From contig OU015660.1 in the NCBI GenBank assembly GCA_907165275.2, positions 7,628,501-7,692,500 on the forward strand: a stretch of DNA of 64,000 nt, given 5' to 3'. This stretch comes from Zygaena filipendulae. Lineage: Eukaryota > Arthropoda > Insecta > Lepidoptera > Zygaenidae. The translations under genes and the position numbers were made by a program. The notes beneath the pieces were generated by a model. The model saw nothing but the letters and a program-made list of their open reading frames with translations, searched no databases and was not told the origin of the DNA. Shown one piece after another: positions 29,710 to 43,018 of this stretch; position 1 is the stretch's first letter; each line of letters begins with the position of its first letter.

Positions 29710-29995
29710 CACGAAGAGAAATCAATCAGATCGAAGAGGTTTCGGTAGCCCATCGTTGCCCGCAGGAGATGTTGACGACACAATCTCAGTGACCAGCAGG
29801 CACAGTGACCGACCCCGCACGCTGTCAATAATGTGCAGACTACAGGAGAGTATACTCACCAAATATGGTGCCCAACCGAACACTGGTTGTTACCAGTACC
29901 TACTGTACCTACTGTTAACCAATCTTCGGTGGGGAACTTTTCGGTCGCAAACTTTACCGAACAAACCCCTATTTTTCTCTCAGGGTAGGCGTCTT
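29710..29995 (+). repeat. Dispersed repeat of unknown class, copy 1 (partner 62368-62565)
   Basis: AGAAATCAATCAGATCGAAG and AGGTTTCGGTAGCC, then AAATATGGTGCC..CCGAACAC.GG, CTTTCGG..GTG/GCAAACTTTCC and TTTTTCTCTCAG are shared in order with 62368-62565, which lacks about 80 bp of the interior. The repeat accounts for most of the 139-codon plus-strand frame at 29621-30040; I do not regard that frame as a gene. Confidence 0.6.
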
Positions 29996-29999
29996 ACAA

Positions 30000-32900
30000 T
30001 GATAAACATCAAATATAACTGCGTAACTGTATACATATAATAACACCTTCGTTTGAAAAATGGGTGAAAAGAAATGGCATTTTTATACTTCCAAGCTAAG
30101 CTTCCAAACTGATGAGAATGAGAAGTTAAAGAAATAAAACAAGTCTCCGAGCTGGGACCATCTACAAAAAGCAAACAATAAACCATATGCACTTAATTGG
30201 GTATGACATGCGGGTATTCTTGGCCGTTTGCTTGACAGTTATCGTGTTTGTTTTTTTTTATTCTATATAGTTTTGTTTTTTTCTTTTCACGCACCAATTC
30301 AAATAACACGACAATGTTCTTTGAGGAGTTGTAGTGTTGATTGAGCAAAACGTTACCTACGGCTGGTTAAAGTTTGGTAAAATATTAAGCAATAAGTGAA
30401 GGAAGTTGTTAAAAATTATGTCACATTAAATTCATAATATTCATTAAAATAGTGTATTAAAGTGATATTATAAAACAGGTTAAAATTAAGAAAGTTTGAA
30501 TTTGAAAAAGGGGGAAAATCAATAAATTTGTAGATGTAAGTAGAGAAGATGATAATATTTCAAATCAAAATTTAAATGCACTGAATTTTTTTTAACCGAA
30601 GTTATATGTAGAGTCACCTTTATAATTTTTTTTCCTAATTTTACTATGCCATTATAACGCTCTACAAACTGTATTCATAAAATGCACCTCTCTCCGAATT
30701 TTATCTACGTAGGGCCAATAGTCTTCCATTATAATAGCTGTGACATTCAGACGAACGGACATCACGTAATTCTAAAGATTCAATTTTTTGCCATTTGCCT
30801 ATGGAACCCTAAAGAAACTGAAACACTTGAGTCACAGTCAGAGTTAATTAAAATGTCCCGGAGAGGGCGGCCATTACCAGGGATGAAAAAGCGATTTCCT
30901 TTGCGAGGGTTTTAAAGGAATCGACAGCGCCTCAACTGACTTTGGTAGCATACGAATGGTTTTCTTTATGGGTGCCCTTAAAGATTCTTTATTACCGTAT
31001 TTTTTTCCGCAAATTCTCAGTCATCAACAACGTCGTATAAAAATGTAGATAATTGCTTGGTAATTTAAAAAGACACTAACTTCAGTTTTTAAAAATTTGT
31101 GAGTACCTATTGCGTTATTCACAATTGAACGTCGCTTCCGTTTACTTCATGCACCTCACTTCTATTGTATCCTTAAAATGTTTTCTCAACGTCCTAAAAT
31201 AATGATTTTAATCTTAAGGTATCTACATAGTTTTTTTTAAAGTGAACCTTACACTGAATCTTCATTATTTGGTCATAATCAGAATTAACGTAGAAACAAT
31301 GAGCCAGGATCCTAATTCTCTTATCAAAACAGAACGAATAGGGAAAGTTGAGACATTAATACAAAATAACGAGCGGATCGGCCCCTGGGATTCGGAAATT
31401 ACCGAGCTCCGAAAACGTCCTTACACTAATGGGTGTTGTAGGCAGTTTTGAGAAAGGACACCCAATTTACGTTACTAATAGTAAGGTTACCCGGAAGATA
31501 CGGTTACGCATAATTGTCACCTGGAAGAAGATATGTACGCAAACGCATCTTATAATAAAATTATTTTTAACGGCACTATTTATGAGTCATAATTATTATC
31601 AACTTTCAAATACTTGTAATATTCCTCTTTTACAGCGCGCTACAAATGTAGATTCTTTTTAATAAATTCTGTAAACATATTTTAAACAATTTTTTACTTT
31701 CTTCCAAACATGCCTATGAGTGTATAACGTATTTGATGCAGGAAAGTACTACTTGGGCACTTTGATCATTGGATTTTTTTGGAAGTAAACTTCCTTGGGG
31801 CAAGGTAGGAAAAAAATTGTTACGAATTAGGAGTTGCATTACACGCTATGCTTTGTGTGCATTTAGTGTTTAGCTGTGTGTGTTATATGTTATAAGTCTT
31901 CTTCTTGCACCCGTGTTTTTGTTTAGTCTGCATGTTGACGCCATAGTCATCTATGACTAAATTTACTCAACGAGCTTCGACCTTAAACCACAAATAGTCA
32001 TGCATTATGCACTCAGTCTAATCATAAAATTGTTATTTATTGCTAGGTCATCGAGTTATCAAACAGACTTTATATTGTCAGCCCGCTGCGTCAACATTAT
32101 AATCGGAAACTATTTAAATATGACATTATTCATTACAATTGTAACACATTGCAATAAGCTATATTTTATAGTTGACCACACATACAGTTTTGCATCAATA
32201 TGTTGACGGTGTTTTGCAAAAGCAAAATCGTATTGACCACTAACAATTCTTTGACTATTATTTCTTTCTTTTACAATTATTTCTTTGATGAAGTTTTTAA
32301 TAGTGATTTTTTTAGTCTAATCAAACGTAGGAATGGATGAACGAAAACCGAATGACGTAGAACTAAGGTGATATAAGATTAAAGGCGTATTTTTGCTCCG
32401 AAATGAAAAAAGGAAATGTGTCTAATTCTGGGTGCAATTTATTAGAGAAAGCTCTAGCATTTCATTGGTTTTCTCTTCGCTTTCCTCGTTGTGAAAAATC
32501 GTGCCATTACGTTAAAAGAGGCGTCGGTTTTGCAGCTCTCGTATTTCAAAACAACACGTCATTGTTCTTTTGTGTTACCTGTAATGGTTATAGGGGTAAT
32601 AAACATTTTCTCAGCTCTTAAGATTGGTTTCACTTCATTAGACACTGATTGAAATGCATCGCAAATATTTCAATATGTAGTTAGGCTTAATTTCAAAAAA
32701 TGTAACAGTAATACAAGTTCTCTGTTTTGATTAAATAACACAAATAGTTAATCGCTAGTGAATAAAGTTAAAAATTCGTCCTGAACCTTATATAAGTAGG
32801 AAGAAAATGAGACTTTTTTGAAAGAAATTTACAAGCAACGAAATGTGTTCTATCATAAATAAAAAAGAGACAGAATTTAATATCGCCACTAATGGCAAAT

Positions 32901-35900
32901 TTCCCTGGAGTGTTGCATTTTCCGTGTAACCCGGGGCCAGACGTTGAATAGAACTTCATTCAAATTTCAAACAAAGAGAAATGGCCTCATAAAAGGAAGA
33001 AAAAGTTGCAAAACAAGTTGTTGAAAATTACAATTCAATTTATGTCACGCACTTTAGTTAAATTTATATTCGCTTTATACAGATTTCTTCTAAACGTTGA
33101 GCTGATAGGAATTTTGAAACAATTGTATGACAAAAATATTGGAATGAATAATATCAACTTACATCATTATAATGAAAATCGTATCATTATAACAAACTCC
33201 TCCTTACCTTAAAAACACACATATTCGTATGCATTAAAATATATAAAATATAACTTACATGCTTAATCAGCTTAACGCTCATAAAGGAAATAATATTATA
33301 ACTACTCACACTACAAATGGACCGTGTAAAATTATTTTTACGTTCCTCTCTTTCTCAATTAGGGCCAGCGCCGACTGAAGTGTCAGTGTTATTTAAATTT
33401 ACCGCCCCAATTAGACATGCCATCATCACAGGATTGACGAAACTATAACAGGCCTACGCTGCATCACTAAAGTATTCTTTAATTAAAGTTGGAAATTTTT
33501 AAACATCCTGTTAATAAAATACGGAAATAATGTCTTCGTCTATTCATATTGAGGGTTAATTTTAATTAGGGATTATTAAAGGAATAAAAGTCATTTAATT
33601 AGCATTTATATTGACAGATTAATTAAACTAACTAGGAATTCATTTCTAGGAGTAAAACTGTAGAGTTTTATGTTGGGTATTCACTTGTAACATTTATATT
33701 CGACGAGTAGCTCATTTGTGTTTTTTAAACTTTTATGTTCTCATACTGCTACGCGATGCTTTCAACATTAATCCCAATGTAAGTGCAATACGCAATATCG
33801 GCACCAAATAAAAATATTCGAAGCACGCAACAAAGACAAAACTGTATTACTCACAGTTATGTCATTGTATCGTGAAACATAAAAGGATTGTGTGAAGCAA
33901 ACAGATACGTCGTAAAGTTGGCTAGCACAACAGACTCGTTGGCATCTACAATGTACGTTACTCTTGGCATTGGAGGCGAGAACAATCTGTATAATAGAAG
34001 GAACTTGTCTCTTTGCTACAATAACACGAGACTCTGCTGAGGCGTCAGTTTGGCGGCAGACGCTGTAATTTACTCACAATTTCTTGTTATGACTAAATGG
34101 ATTCTTAACTGCTTTAAGCTCTGCTATGAAAGTTGTGTGATTAGGCACACGATGACAATAGTTAAAAGCGTCATCATCAGTGTAATGCCTATGTAGTGTT
34201 TTGAAAATATACGTATTCTTTACAAAATTACAGGATAATAATGCATGGACATTATCACACAGTGTCACTTATTGACACGCAAAGCTTTACTAAGGGTACC
34301 TACGCGACAGCTAGAATTATACATACTTACTCTTTACTTATATAGATACTCAACGCTAACATACGTCATGTTGTTGGTATGAAAAATCTGAATCCAACAA
34401 ACAACTATCTATAAACTGAGACTTAATAAAAAAAACTCGCTTTTATTAGTTAGAAAACAACTTTAATATCAACAAAAAACGGGCTAAGTTACGAGACGAA
34501 CTCTATTATTCTCGTAACATCCAAACATAGTTCACGTCGTAATAAAACTTTCCGCACGTGAAAGTTTCCCAGAAGGTTGTGTGAACAAGAATCTGTCGAT
34601 AGGTGTAGGTACGTGAAAAAATGTGGCTATATATAAACCAATATCGTTACACATGTTTTTTTTTTTTTTAATATGGCAGAGCTGGCATGAAAAGTAGTTT
34701 AAAACGGGATGTTTTTGATATATTGAAAATTTTGAAATTTTCGCATAAAAACTTTTGATCTGCTGATACTTTGGTCGGTCTTTATATTACAATGAGTAAA
34801 TACATAATGTAAGTGTGCACACCCGTAAGATTTAAACTTTTATAGTAATTAACATATCGATTAAATCACCGAAAATACAGTATACCTATTATTGTTCCCA
34901 ATTTGAGTATTTATAAGCAGGTACTCAAATAAGCAATAACAAAATATGCTAAAACAATGATCGTCTTGGTAATGAAGACGCCACACAGACATTATTTCAA
35001 TTTCTATCGTCCTCAAGTTGTTTTCATTATAATATATTGTATCAATACAATTTTGTCAGTAATTGAGTTGTTTCTGAATATTTTAAACTTTTCTTTCTTT
35101 GTAATTTATTGTTTTAAATTTTCTCTGTTAATTATTATCATAGTCATCACAAAAACAAAACAAATTATTCTCAAAGTTTTTATACGACAAACGTTTACCT
35201 TTCAAAAGGTAAGGTAACAACAACAAGGTACAAAAACAGAATTATTTTTGAATACAACAAACGTGTAAGTAGGTTACACATGTCTTAATGTCCTCTAATT
35301 TGGCGATCCATTTGTTTAATGAGCTCAATTGTACGTGAGTGCGTTCCAACATAACACTCTTGTCTTACTCCTAAGTCTAACTGACGTTTCGTTACGAGCA
35401 AAGTTGAAAAACTTCACTCACAACTTGATGTGATCGTTTGAGTTGGGTCCACGCCAAATCTGCGAACGCATTGCGGATATAAGGTTTAAGGATTAAAGAT
35501 TTATTTTAATTAATTAATGATAGAACTTTTTTGAACACTACTGTTCACCGTACGCTGGGAAACAATCTTGATAATGTCAATGTAGAAGAACTCAAGAAGT
35601 AGTCGAAGTTAAAGCTTCTTGATGCAGTGTTTAAACTGCACTTTTATCGCGATAACTTTTGCCTTATCATCACAGCGATATAATTAAGCTCCATCTCGCT
35701 GATATAGAGAAAGCATGAACGTTTCATTGTTGTATCACTTCTTGCGTGTCTTCACACTGCTACATACGTTACTATTTTTTTCTTTCTGAGTCAGCCTTCT
35801 AAATTCATTTGACTATCTTCATTTGGCTCTACCCAGCGTAGCGGTACAACAAACAACACGCCCATCAGACTGGATCACACATTCATCTCACCTCTCTCGT

Positions 35901-37384
35901 TAGCACGTGGCCGAGGCTCGTACACTCGCGGGATAATATAATTTTCCGTGTTTTCCTCTGCTTTGTCGATGTAGACACAATAAAAGCATGGCGGGCCGTT
36001 AATCGCGAGCGGTGCGGGCGAGTAATTAACTTTGCAGCGAGAGAGCGTGGAGATTTACGCGAACACCGGGCACAATTAAATTTGCATAGAAAATTGCACG
36101 GAATGAACTAAGAATATGTTATTTCAAGTATGAAACTTTTACGTTGGAGAAGTTTTAAAATATATGAGGAAATTTAAAAAAAAATAACTTTTAGGTTGGA
36201 TTTTTAAACTGAAGTAGGTAGTAAGTACCTAAATGATAAGAACTAGATATGTTTTTTTAAACTATTTACTGGTTAAGCATGATACCTCAGCCTGAGTGCA
36301 TACCTAATGGCATGCATGGTATATCTACGATAAACACCCAAATACGGAATTATTGGACACTAATAACAATAATAAATATTTTAAAAGAGATTAATTTATT
36401 TTAAGATATAGTAACTGAAAACAAAACCATTGAAGAAATAATTTCATTAAAATAATAATTTCAAAACGCAACGAAATTTAGCAAACGAGATATTTTCTAC
36501 ATACTATAATATTAGGTAGTACTTATACCTACTCATTAATGTAAACCTGGGCCTGGACCGGAATGAAAAACGGAACCCGTGTAATATCATTATTATTTTC
36601 AATAAAATATAAAGCTTTCCTCGTTAAAAGTAATAATAAAAATATATTAGAGCAATTTGTAACACGGGCGATGAAATAATTATATCAGCCAGTGTGGAAC
36701 ATTGCTTGTACTTTGTTAAATGCCGGCTATTCGTCAAGACTAACTGAGGAGACTAAGATGGATGCAAAGTAATTAAATAAAAAATGTAAGTAAACTTCAA
36801 CATGGTCATCATTTATTTACTCTAAAATTAAACACGGACTTGTTTTGTTTTTTAACGTCAGCGAATTGAACGCTCTACATTTTCCATGATAAATGAGCAT
36901 GGATTTAGGAGCGACGCCCATCATGAAAACATAAAAACAAAAACTGGGTTAACGATATTATTGACCGATATAGGTATTTGTCTTAGTTGTAATAATAAAT
37001 ATCTTTGAAAACATCACAAATCAAAGAAAACTACGTTATAAATACTTACGACACACAACAGCTTCGAAATAACAATTTATGTAAAATAGTTATACAATAA
37101 CAATGCCTATTCTGCTAAGAATGCATTTCTTATAATATACCTATAGACTAGCATATTTACAGAAAGCGTATATTATATCCGACACATTTTGTGTTTTACT
37201 TGCATTTTATTTATAATTCTTCCAAATAACCTACTTGCCGCGCGTATAGTTTAAAACGAGGACATAAATAATGTAACAATATGTAGGTACTTAGGTATAA
37301 TTAAGGTTTAATTAAATTGATTTTAAAAATATTATCTTTGTAAAATTTTAATGATTTTTGTTTTTTGAGTTCTCTATGTAATCA
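30000..37384. other. Long gene-free stretch
   Basis: No supported gene and few recognisable repeats over 7 kb. Open frames here are short and without domains. Blocks near 32390-32610, 33350-33440 and 35870-36110 have balanced composition and homeodomain-like cores (CAATTAG, GTTAATCG, TAATTAACTTTGC) and could be regulatory. This is an impression from composition only. Confidence 0.35.
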
Positions 37385-37500
37385 ATATATTTATTTATTT
37401 ATTTATTTATTCTTTATTGCACAGTGTTTACAAATGGCGAACTTAATGCCTTGCGGCATTCTCTACCAGTTAACCATTGCTGTACAATGACGCCTGTACA
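37385..37500 (-). repeat. Retroelement 3' tail with (ATTT)n
   Basis: ATTTATTTATTTATTTATTC then TTTATTGCACAGTGTTTACA, AATGGCGAACTTAATGCC, GGCATTCTCTACCAGTTAACCATTG. On the minus strand this ends CAATAAAG(AATA)n, a LINE/SINE 3' tail. Copy 2 lies at 41015-41100. Confidence 0.55.
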
Positions 37501-37629
37501 TTCCGTCACACAAGCTCTATGTTAATACCACTCACTATTATCTACATTATCTTGACCCAAGAAAGACCCAAGAACAAGAACAAGAGGAAGATTAAACATA
37601 ATTATGTTAAACTACTTAATATAAACTTA

Positions 37630-37842
37630 CTAGATGTTTCTCTCGGTTTCATCCGTATTAATATCGTAGTTCCCGCGGGAATGCCTGGATAATGGTATGG
37701 TAAGGTATGTCCTTTTCTTTACCGCTGACAACGGGTATGCACAAAATTGCATAATGATCAGTTCAGTAGGTATAGTTAGGGCGAGAAAGCGAAACAAACA
37801 AATAAAAAAACTCATGTTCGCATTCAGTAAATTCTGTTAGGA
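37630..37842 (-). mobile_element. Complete Helitron-like element
   Basis: The minus strand begins TCCTAACAGAATTTACTGAA and ends in CTAG (37630-37633). Internal blocks GTTCCCGCGGGAATGCC, CCGCTGACAACGGGTATGC and GGGCGAGAAAGCGAAACAAA are in family order. Length 213 bp. Confidence 0.75.
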
Positions 37843-38460
37843 TTATAGTCACGATAAAACTAGTTAAAACATGCATTTCTTATTTACGTCATCTTGCTCA
37901 GTCAGTAAACGGTATTTTATTGTGCGCGCACTCCGCACAACGCGGCGTTTCAAATTTTTCAAAATTCTTTAGTTGGGGTATTGTAGGTAGATTTTATGGC
38001 CGCCTCCAAGAGAGAACGTCTGGTGGGATATTTTTCATATTTTACGATGTTTTGAATTTACACCGCGCTTGAGTTAAGGCGGGAAACTTGGTGACTTGAC
38101 AGCTTGGCAGAGCACTTGACGTAGAACTCCGACACTTTTCACACAAGTGAGTATAAGTTCGTACAGTTGGCAACAAAATGTGATGTTTGCCAGGCTATTT
38201 TCTACCTAGTGGTCAATGTTTTAATTATTTTGGTACTATCAAAGAAAAATATCATTAGTTTATCTATATAAAGTCATCTGTTACAGAAATTAGTGATTGA
38301 CTACGATAGTTTAACGAGCTCTGACAAACATCTCTATAAACTAGTGTAAATCGCAAGTTACAATAAACCCATCAACACCGTGAAGTGAAATGTCTGTCGG
38401 TAGACGACGCTCACCATCGGTGCAAATGTTATGATTAAAATAAAACATAGGACTACGCGT

Positions 38461-38505
38461 CGAATTAAGAACCTCTACCTTTTTGAGAAGTCGGTTAAAA
38501 AGTCG
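38461..38505 (-). repeat. Fragment of the CCGACTTC / GGAGGTTCT element
   Basis: The reverse complement reads TTTTAACCGACTTCTCAAAA then GGTAGAGGTTCTTAATT, the left end of the element at 45958. Similar stubs lie at 51440-51500 (plus) and 55676-55712 (minus). Confidence 0.55.
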
Positions 38506-38536
38506 AACACGCTTCATGAAAAGAGACAAAGACAAA

Positions 38537-38722
38537 TCCTTACTATTTTAAATGCGAATGTGAGCTTGTTTGTTTTTTTTTGTTTTCCCGCCTTAACGGC
38601 TCAACCAAACACCATAAAATTTTACATACACGTTGTCTGCACGGGTACAGAAAAGGAAATAGGGTACTCTTATAACGAAATTTCCGGGGAATTTCGAAAT
38701 TAACGCTGGTGAAACCGCAGAA
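38537..38722 (+). mobile_element. Helitron-like element
   Basis: Starts TCCTTACTATTTTAAATGCG, then GAGCTTGTTTGTT, CCGCCTTAACGGCTCAACCA, GGGTACAGAAAAGGAAATAG and GCTGGTGAAACCGCAG. The terminal CTAG is lost. Confidence 0.7.
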
Positions 38723-39350
38723 GAAGAAGAAATATTTGTTATTTTGCAGTCGTGAACTGTACTCGCTGGCAGCTCGGTGCGAACTATTTATGATAGTATG
38801 TAAATATTGAGTTTACTGTTTTTGCCATTGTGACTTGTACTTTAACCAGGTAGTGCTTAGTTTCTTGTAAGCGGATATATTCAGTAGTGTGAATTTGTTA
38901 CCTACTAGAAACAATGTTATAAGTAACTGCTATATTTCGAAAACATAATAGGTACTAGTAGGTTATTAATAAATACCTACTAATTGACTTATCAAGCAAG
39001 TTAAGGGTTGTCAACTGTCCGTTGGACGGATACAGATTTCTCATCCATCTGATTCTTAAGTTACCAAGTGTTCGCTATATACCTAATTATTAATATTATT
39101 ATTAATTATATATTATTAATTATATATAATTGTTTCTATACTTTTAGAATTTAAATGTTTATTAAAAATTCCAATCGTATCAGGATTGTGGCTACATATT
39201 ATTGTTATTATTTTGTATATTATGACATGTGCAATATGCATGGCAGAATATGCCTACTTAATAATTTAAAACAATCGCCACTTATTCCAGGGAACACATA
39301 AAGAAATTGAAATTAATAATGTGCTTTAAATTCACTAGATTATTTAGGCA

Positions 39351-39557
39351 CTAGTTGTGCCCCGCGGTTTCACCCGCGTTAATTTCAGAGTTTCCGCGGG
39401 AATTCCGGGATAAAAAGTACCTTAAGTGTTAATCTGATGTATAAGCTATATTATTGTAAAGTTTCATTTAAATCCATTCAGTAGCGTTTGCGTAAAAGAG
39501 TAACAAAAATCCATCCATCCATACATACAAACTTTCACGTTTATAATATTAGTAGGA
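39351..39557 (-). mobile_element. Complete Helitron-like element
   Basis: The minus strand begins TCCTACTAATATTATAAACG and ends with ACCGCGGGGCACAACTAG. The hairpin CGCGGGTGAAACCGCG is perfect. 207 bp with all family blocks; one of the best-preserved copies and a good reference for the family. Confidence 0.8.
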
Positions 39558-40249
39558 TTAAATTTTTTGTAAGTAATTTAACTTTTTAACAGATCCACAT
39601 ACAAAGATTCAGTGTTAGTAGGTTTTATATATGTAGGTAGGTACAGTTTTATATAGGTATATAGGTAGGTTCATCAAAATGTCTAGACGTCCAAGATTAC
39701 TTTAGGAAAGGAAATTACTTCCCTAGCAAACTTTGAGCTTCGGAACTAAAAACGTTATTATGTCCTGAAAACTGCATCGCGACATAGTAATAAGACAAGA
39801 ATAATGTTCAATAAGATCCTACCTACCTAATGCTTCCCCAATTGCTTAATATATACAATAAATAGGAAAAAAATAGGAAAATTGTGTCTCTATATTTATT
39901 TGTTAGAAATAAATAACATCAATACCTACATTCTACATATTGCTAAAAGGTAATGTATGTATCTAATATACATATATGTAATTGAACTAGCCTGCCTGTG
40001 TTTAAAAATAAAATCTGTAACTATTACAAACTTAAGGAACTAATTCATGAAATTATGATATTTTTGCTCGTTAGCTTATTTAATATGCTGAAGATATTTC
40101 TATACTTTGGAAAAATACAATTAAATTTTATTACTGATCGTAAAATTCAACAAAAAAATACCTACTAAACTTTATTTTTTCAAAAAACTTACGGGCAAAA
40201 TTTTCATTATTTCATAAATTCCATCGTTAAAACGCTAGGACTGTAATGA

Positions 40250-40470
40250 AGATGTCATTTCGCTAGCATTGACCAAATTGGGAGTCATTCGATTTGCATA
40301 TAAAGCGGGCAAACGCGTCGATGGGCCGAGGGGGCTCTATGTGAAATTCCATACGTCCCATCCAACCCTAGAAAAGCGGATGTCAATTGTTGAAATTCAG
40401 CAATGTCTGTATGGTCCGTAATTTGCAGCTCAAATGCCTGTCAATGTACCGTCCGGCACACAAAATTTTA
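40250..40470. other. Non-repetitive block; possible regulatory DNA
   Basis: Balanced composition with an octamer ATTTGCAT (POU-type), GGGCAAACGCG and GCGGATGTCAATTGTTG, flanked by AT-rich DNA. No open frame, no second copy in the window. Suggestive of a conserved element only. Confidence 0.25.
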
Positions 40471-41014
40471 TGTGTAGATAGATACGGTCATTTTCAAAAG
40501 TCAGCTTAAAGACAAAAATCTTGTGCAAACTACGAAACGACGTCCTCTTACTGGTTGAAAATATCAATCTTCCCACAATAGCAAAGCAATCCTTATTTGT
40601 AACCCTCTATAGACAAGTTTCTGAAGGTCTCGCTTCTCTATGTGCACTCTACACCTACATAATATGTATCATTTTTTAATATTTCAATATTGATTATTTC
40701 AGATAACCGTACCTTAGTGAACATATGAGTGTGAATGTTTTGAAATAATCGAGTATTACGTTATATTTTTGATATTTACTGCATAATACGCATTAAACAG
40801 TATTTAAATTCAATTTAATTTTTATAATTTTCACAAAATTCTAAAGTTTCACGGGCTCACTCAGAGTCGGTTTAATGATAACTTAATTTTAAGTAAAGAT
40901 TTTAAAAACAAAGCCGTTAAATACGTTACGTTATTCGTGCAAGGACTACCGCATTCCTGTTTCTTTATAGAATACCTACCTACATAATGTCTAATTAGGT
41001 TTAAAAAAAAAATC

Positions 41015-41100
41015 ATGTTTTATTTATTAATTCACTTAAAGTATAAATGGCGAATTTATGCTTTGTTGCATTCTCTACCAGTTAACCATTGGGTTGACAT
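41015..41100 (-). repeat. Retroelement 3' tail, copy 2
   Basis: AAATGGCGAATTTATGCTTT and GCATTCTCTACCAGTTAACCATTGGG match the unit at 37385-37500. Confidence 0.5.
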
Positions 41101-41136
41101 AGAGAAAAGCTACGAAAAATGTAAAAAGAATAATAA

Positions 41137-41331
41137 TCCCTATACTATTTATTATAAATGCGAAAGTGAATTTGTTTGTTTGTTAGGCTTTCACACCTTA
41201 ACGCCTAAAACAATCATCACCAAATTTTACATACACATTAACAGGGGTACAGAAAAGGAAAAAAACGGTACTTCTCGAAATTGCTACGGGATCTCCGATA
41301 TAACGAGGGTGAAATCACGGGGAACAGCTAG
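41137..41331 (+). mobile_element. Complete Helitron-like element
   Basis: Starts TCCCTATACTATTTATTATA, preceded by A, and ends GAAATCACGGGGAACAGCTAG followed by T. Family blocks are in order: GCGAAAGTGAATTTGTTTG, CACACCTTAACGCC, GGGGTACAGAAAAGGA. 195 bp, between A and T as expected for Helitrons. Confidence 0.78.
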
Positions 41332-42360
41332 TATTATTATTTTATTGAACTAAAAAATTAAGCCGGAATATAAAGACTATTTAGGTATATTTATTTAAAT
41401 GCGAAAACCATATATTACTTATTATTAATACTTAATAAAAGTACTATATTATGTTCTTAGTCATAAAGCAGTTAGTAGGTAGGTATATGTTTAGTTTTGT
41501 CTAATTTGAGAAGCAATTTCCTTTCATGCGTTGGTGCTACCAATCAAGCAATAACATCGCAATATGAAGGTCTAGTCACGTCTCCGTGTAGTAAACACAG
41601 TGCAGTAAGATATGCATAGTTATTACTATATATTATTTAAAGCCGATAGTCATAAATCTATCTGCAATAAAACACGATCGGGATAGCACGTGACTCCCAA
41701 ACCGAAATCGTTATGCGATGTAGGTAAATATTTACTGCTACGTTTTATATCCGTTTTAGTTTTATCTATAAAACTAACAATAACATATTTTTACGATTGG
41801 AATTTTTTTATTTTTTATTTATTTGTTAAAATATATGACGTTATAAATCTAAACGGAATACCTACTTAAAATTTTGCGTTATTAAAATTTTGATTCACAA
41901 ATATTATAACATAAATACCTACTTATATTAGGTAATTTTATAAAATTCTATATATTTCTTTATAGTATACGACTTCAAAATTCCACAAGCGTTTCATTGT
42001 ATGAAAAAATATTATTCGTAATATGTACTATTAGACCAATCAAAAACGACCACCGAGATAACCCCCTATAGAAAAAGTATTGGATATGGAAAATACCTAA
42101 TTAATATTATAAAACAATTATAAAAGGAAGATCTTAAAACAAGTTGTACAGTTATCTACTTTATTTCTTCCATGTACCTACAGAGCAGTTTTGCCAATAA
42201 ATTCCAGGGAAGGTTTCGTAAGACAGTATTATGTTAGAGAAACTCATTTTCAACGTTAACTAAGTAATTAAGTGCTTTATTTAATGTCCGTATATAACAC
42301 TAAACTTAATTGAGTTTCATGTTAACATTAATTTATTGAAGGTAAATGTCTATATTATTA

Positions 42361-42942
42361 TACAACGTGTCAATGAATTGACTGAAAACTAGAAAGTAGT
42401 TTGTTCAGAATCGACTTCCGAATCGATCGCACCATGTTTTATTGTATTATATTTTTTCATGTGTTATATTTTTTCATTTTTACTAGCCCCTGTCTAAACC
42501 CCTACTAATATTATAAATGTGAAAGTAACTCGGTCTATCTGTCTGTCTGTCTGTTACGCTTTCACGCCTTAACGACTCAACCGATCATCATGAAATTTTG
42601 CAAATACTATGTCAGGGGCATCGAGAAGGACATAGGGTACTTTTTATACCGGAATTCCCGAGAGAACTCCAAAATTAATGCAGGTAAAACCACGTGGGAT
42701 AGCTAGTTATTTGGGCATAATACAATATTTGGCGCGTACGCCACCCGTAGCATAAAAATTAATTGATCATTGACACGTAGGCACGGGCGTAGCGCTTGAA
42801 ATTTCGTCGATAGGTCCTACAAACTAATGTTGAAACTTTTAGACTATTAGTTTTTTCGACATGATTAATGTTTTAATCATATTATTGTTTATTTTTTAAA
42901 TGGGGTGTATCAGGTTTTCAGTTAATTCATTAACACGTTGTA
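42361..42942 (+). mobile_element. TIR-bearing MITE, copy 2, split by a Helitron
   Basis: Ends TACAACGTGTCAATGAATTGACTGAAAAC and GTTTTCAGTTAATTCATTAACACGTTGTA form a near-perfect inverted pair of about 29 bp, flanked by TA. The body matches 4145-4483 (AACTAGAAAGTAGTTTG, GAATCGATCGCA, GGGCGTAGCGCTTG, TTTTTCGACAT, AAATGGGGTGTATCAGG) except for the 208-bp insertion at 42499-42706. Confidence 0.85.
42499..42706 (+). mobile_element. Complete Helitron-like element inserted in a MITE
   Basis: CCCCTACTAATATTATAAATG to GTGGGATAGCTAG. Comparison with the unfilled MITE copy (TCTAAA joined directly to TTATTTAGG at 4270-4290) shows insertion exactly between A (42498) and T (42707) with no target duplication. 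That is the defining Helitron behaviour and it fixes both boundaries. Confidence 0.88.
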
Positions 42943-42974
42943 TATTTTTAAATACAAAAAAGTTTTTTATAATA

Positions 42975-43018
42975 ATTTTATTTATCTATTTAACAATTAA
43001 TGCACACAAGGACAAATC
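42975..43018 (-). repeat. Short dispersed repeat (partner 47553-47590)
   Basis: ATTTAACAATTAATGCACACAAGGACAA is found at both places, in each case after a TTTATTTAT tract. Probably another retroelement tail. Confidence 0.5.

Noticed and set aside
41015..41353. 112-codon plus-strand frame
   Set aside because: It is built from a retroelement tail (41015-41100) followed by a Helitron (41137-41331).
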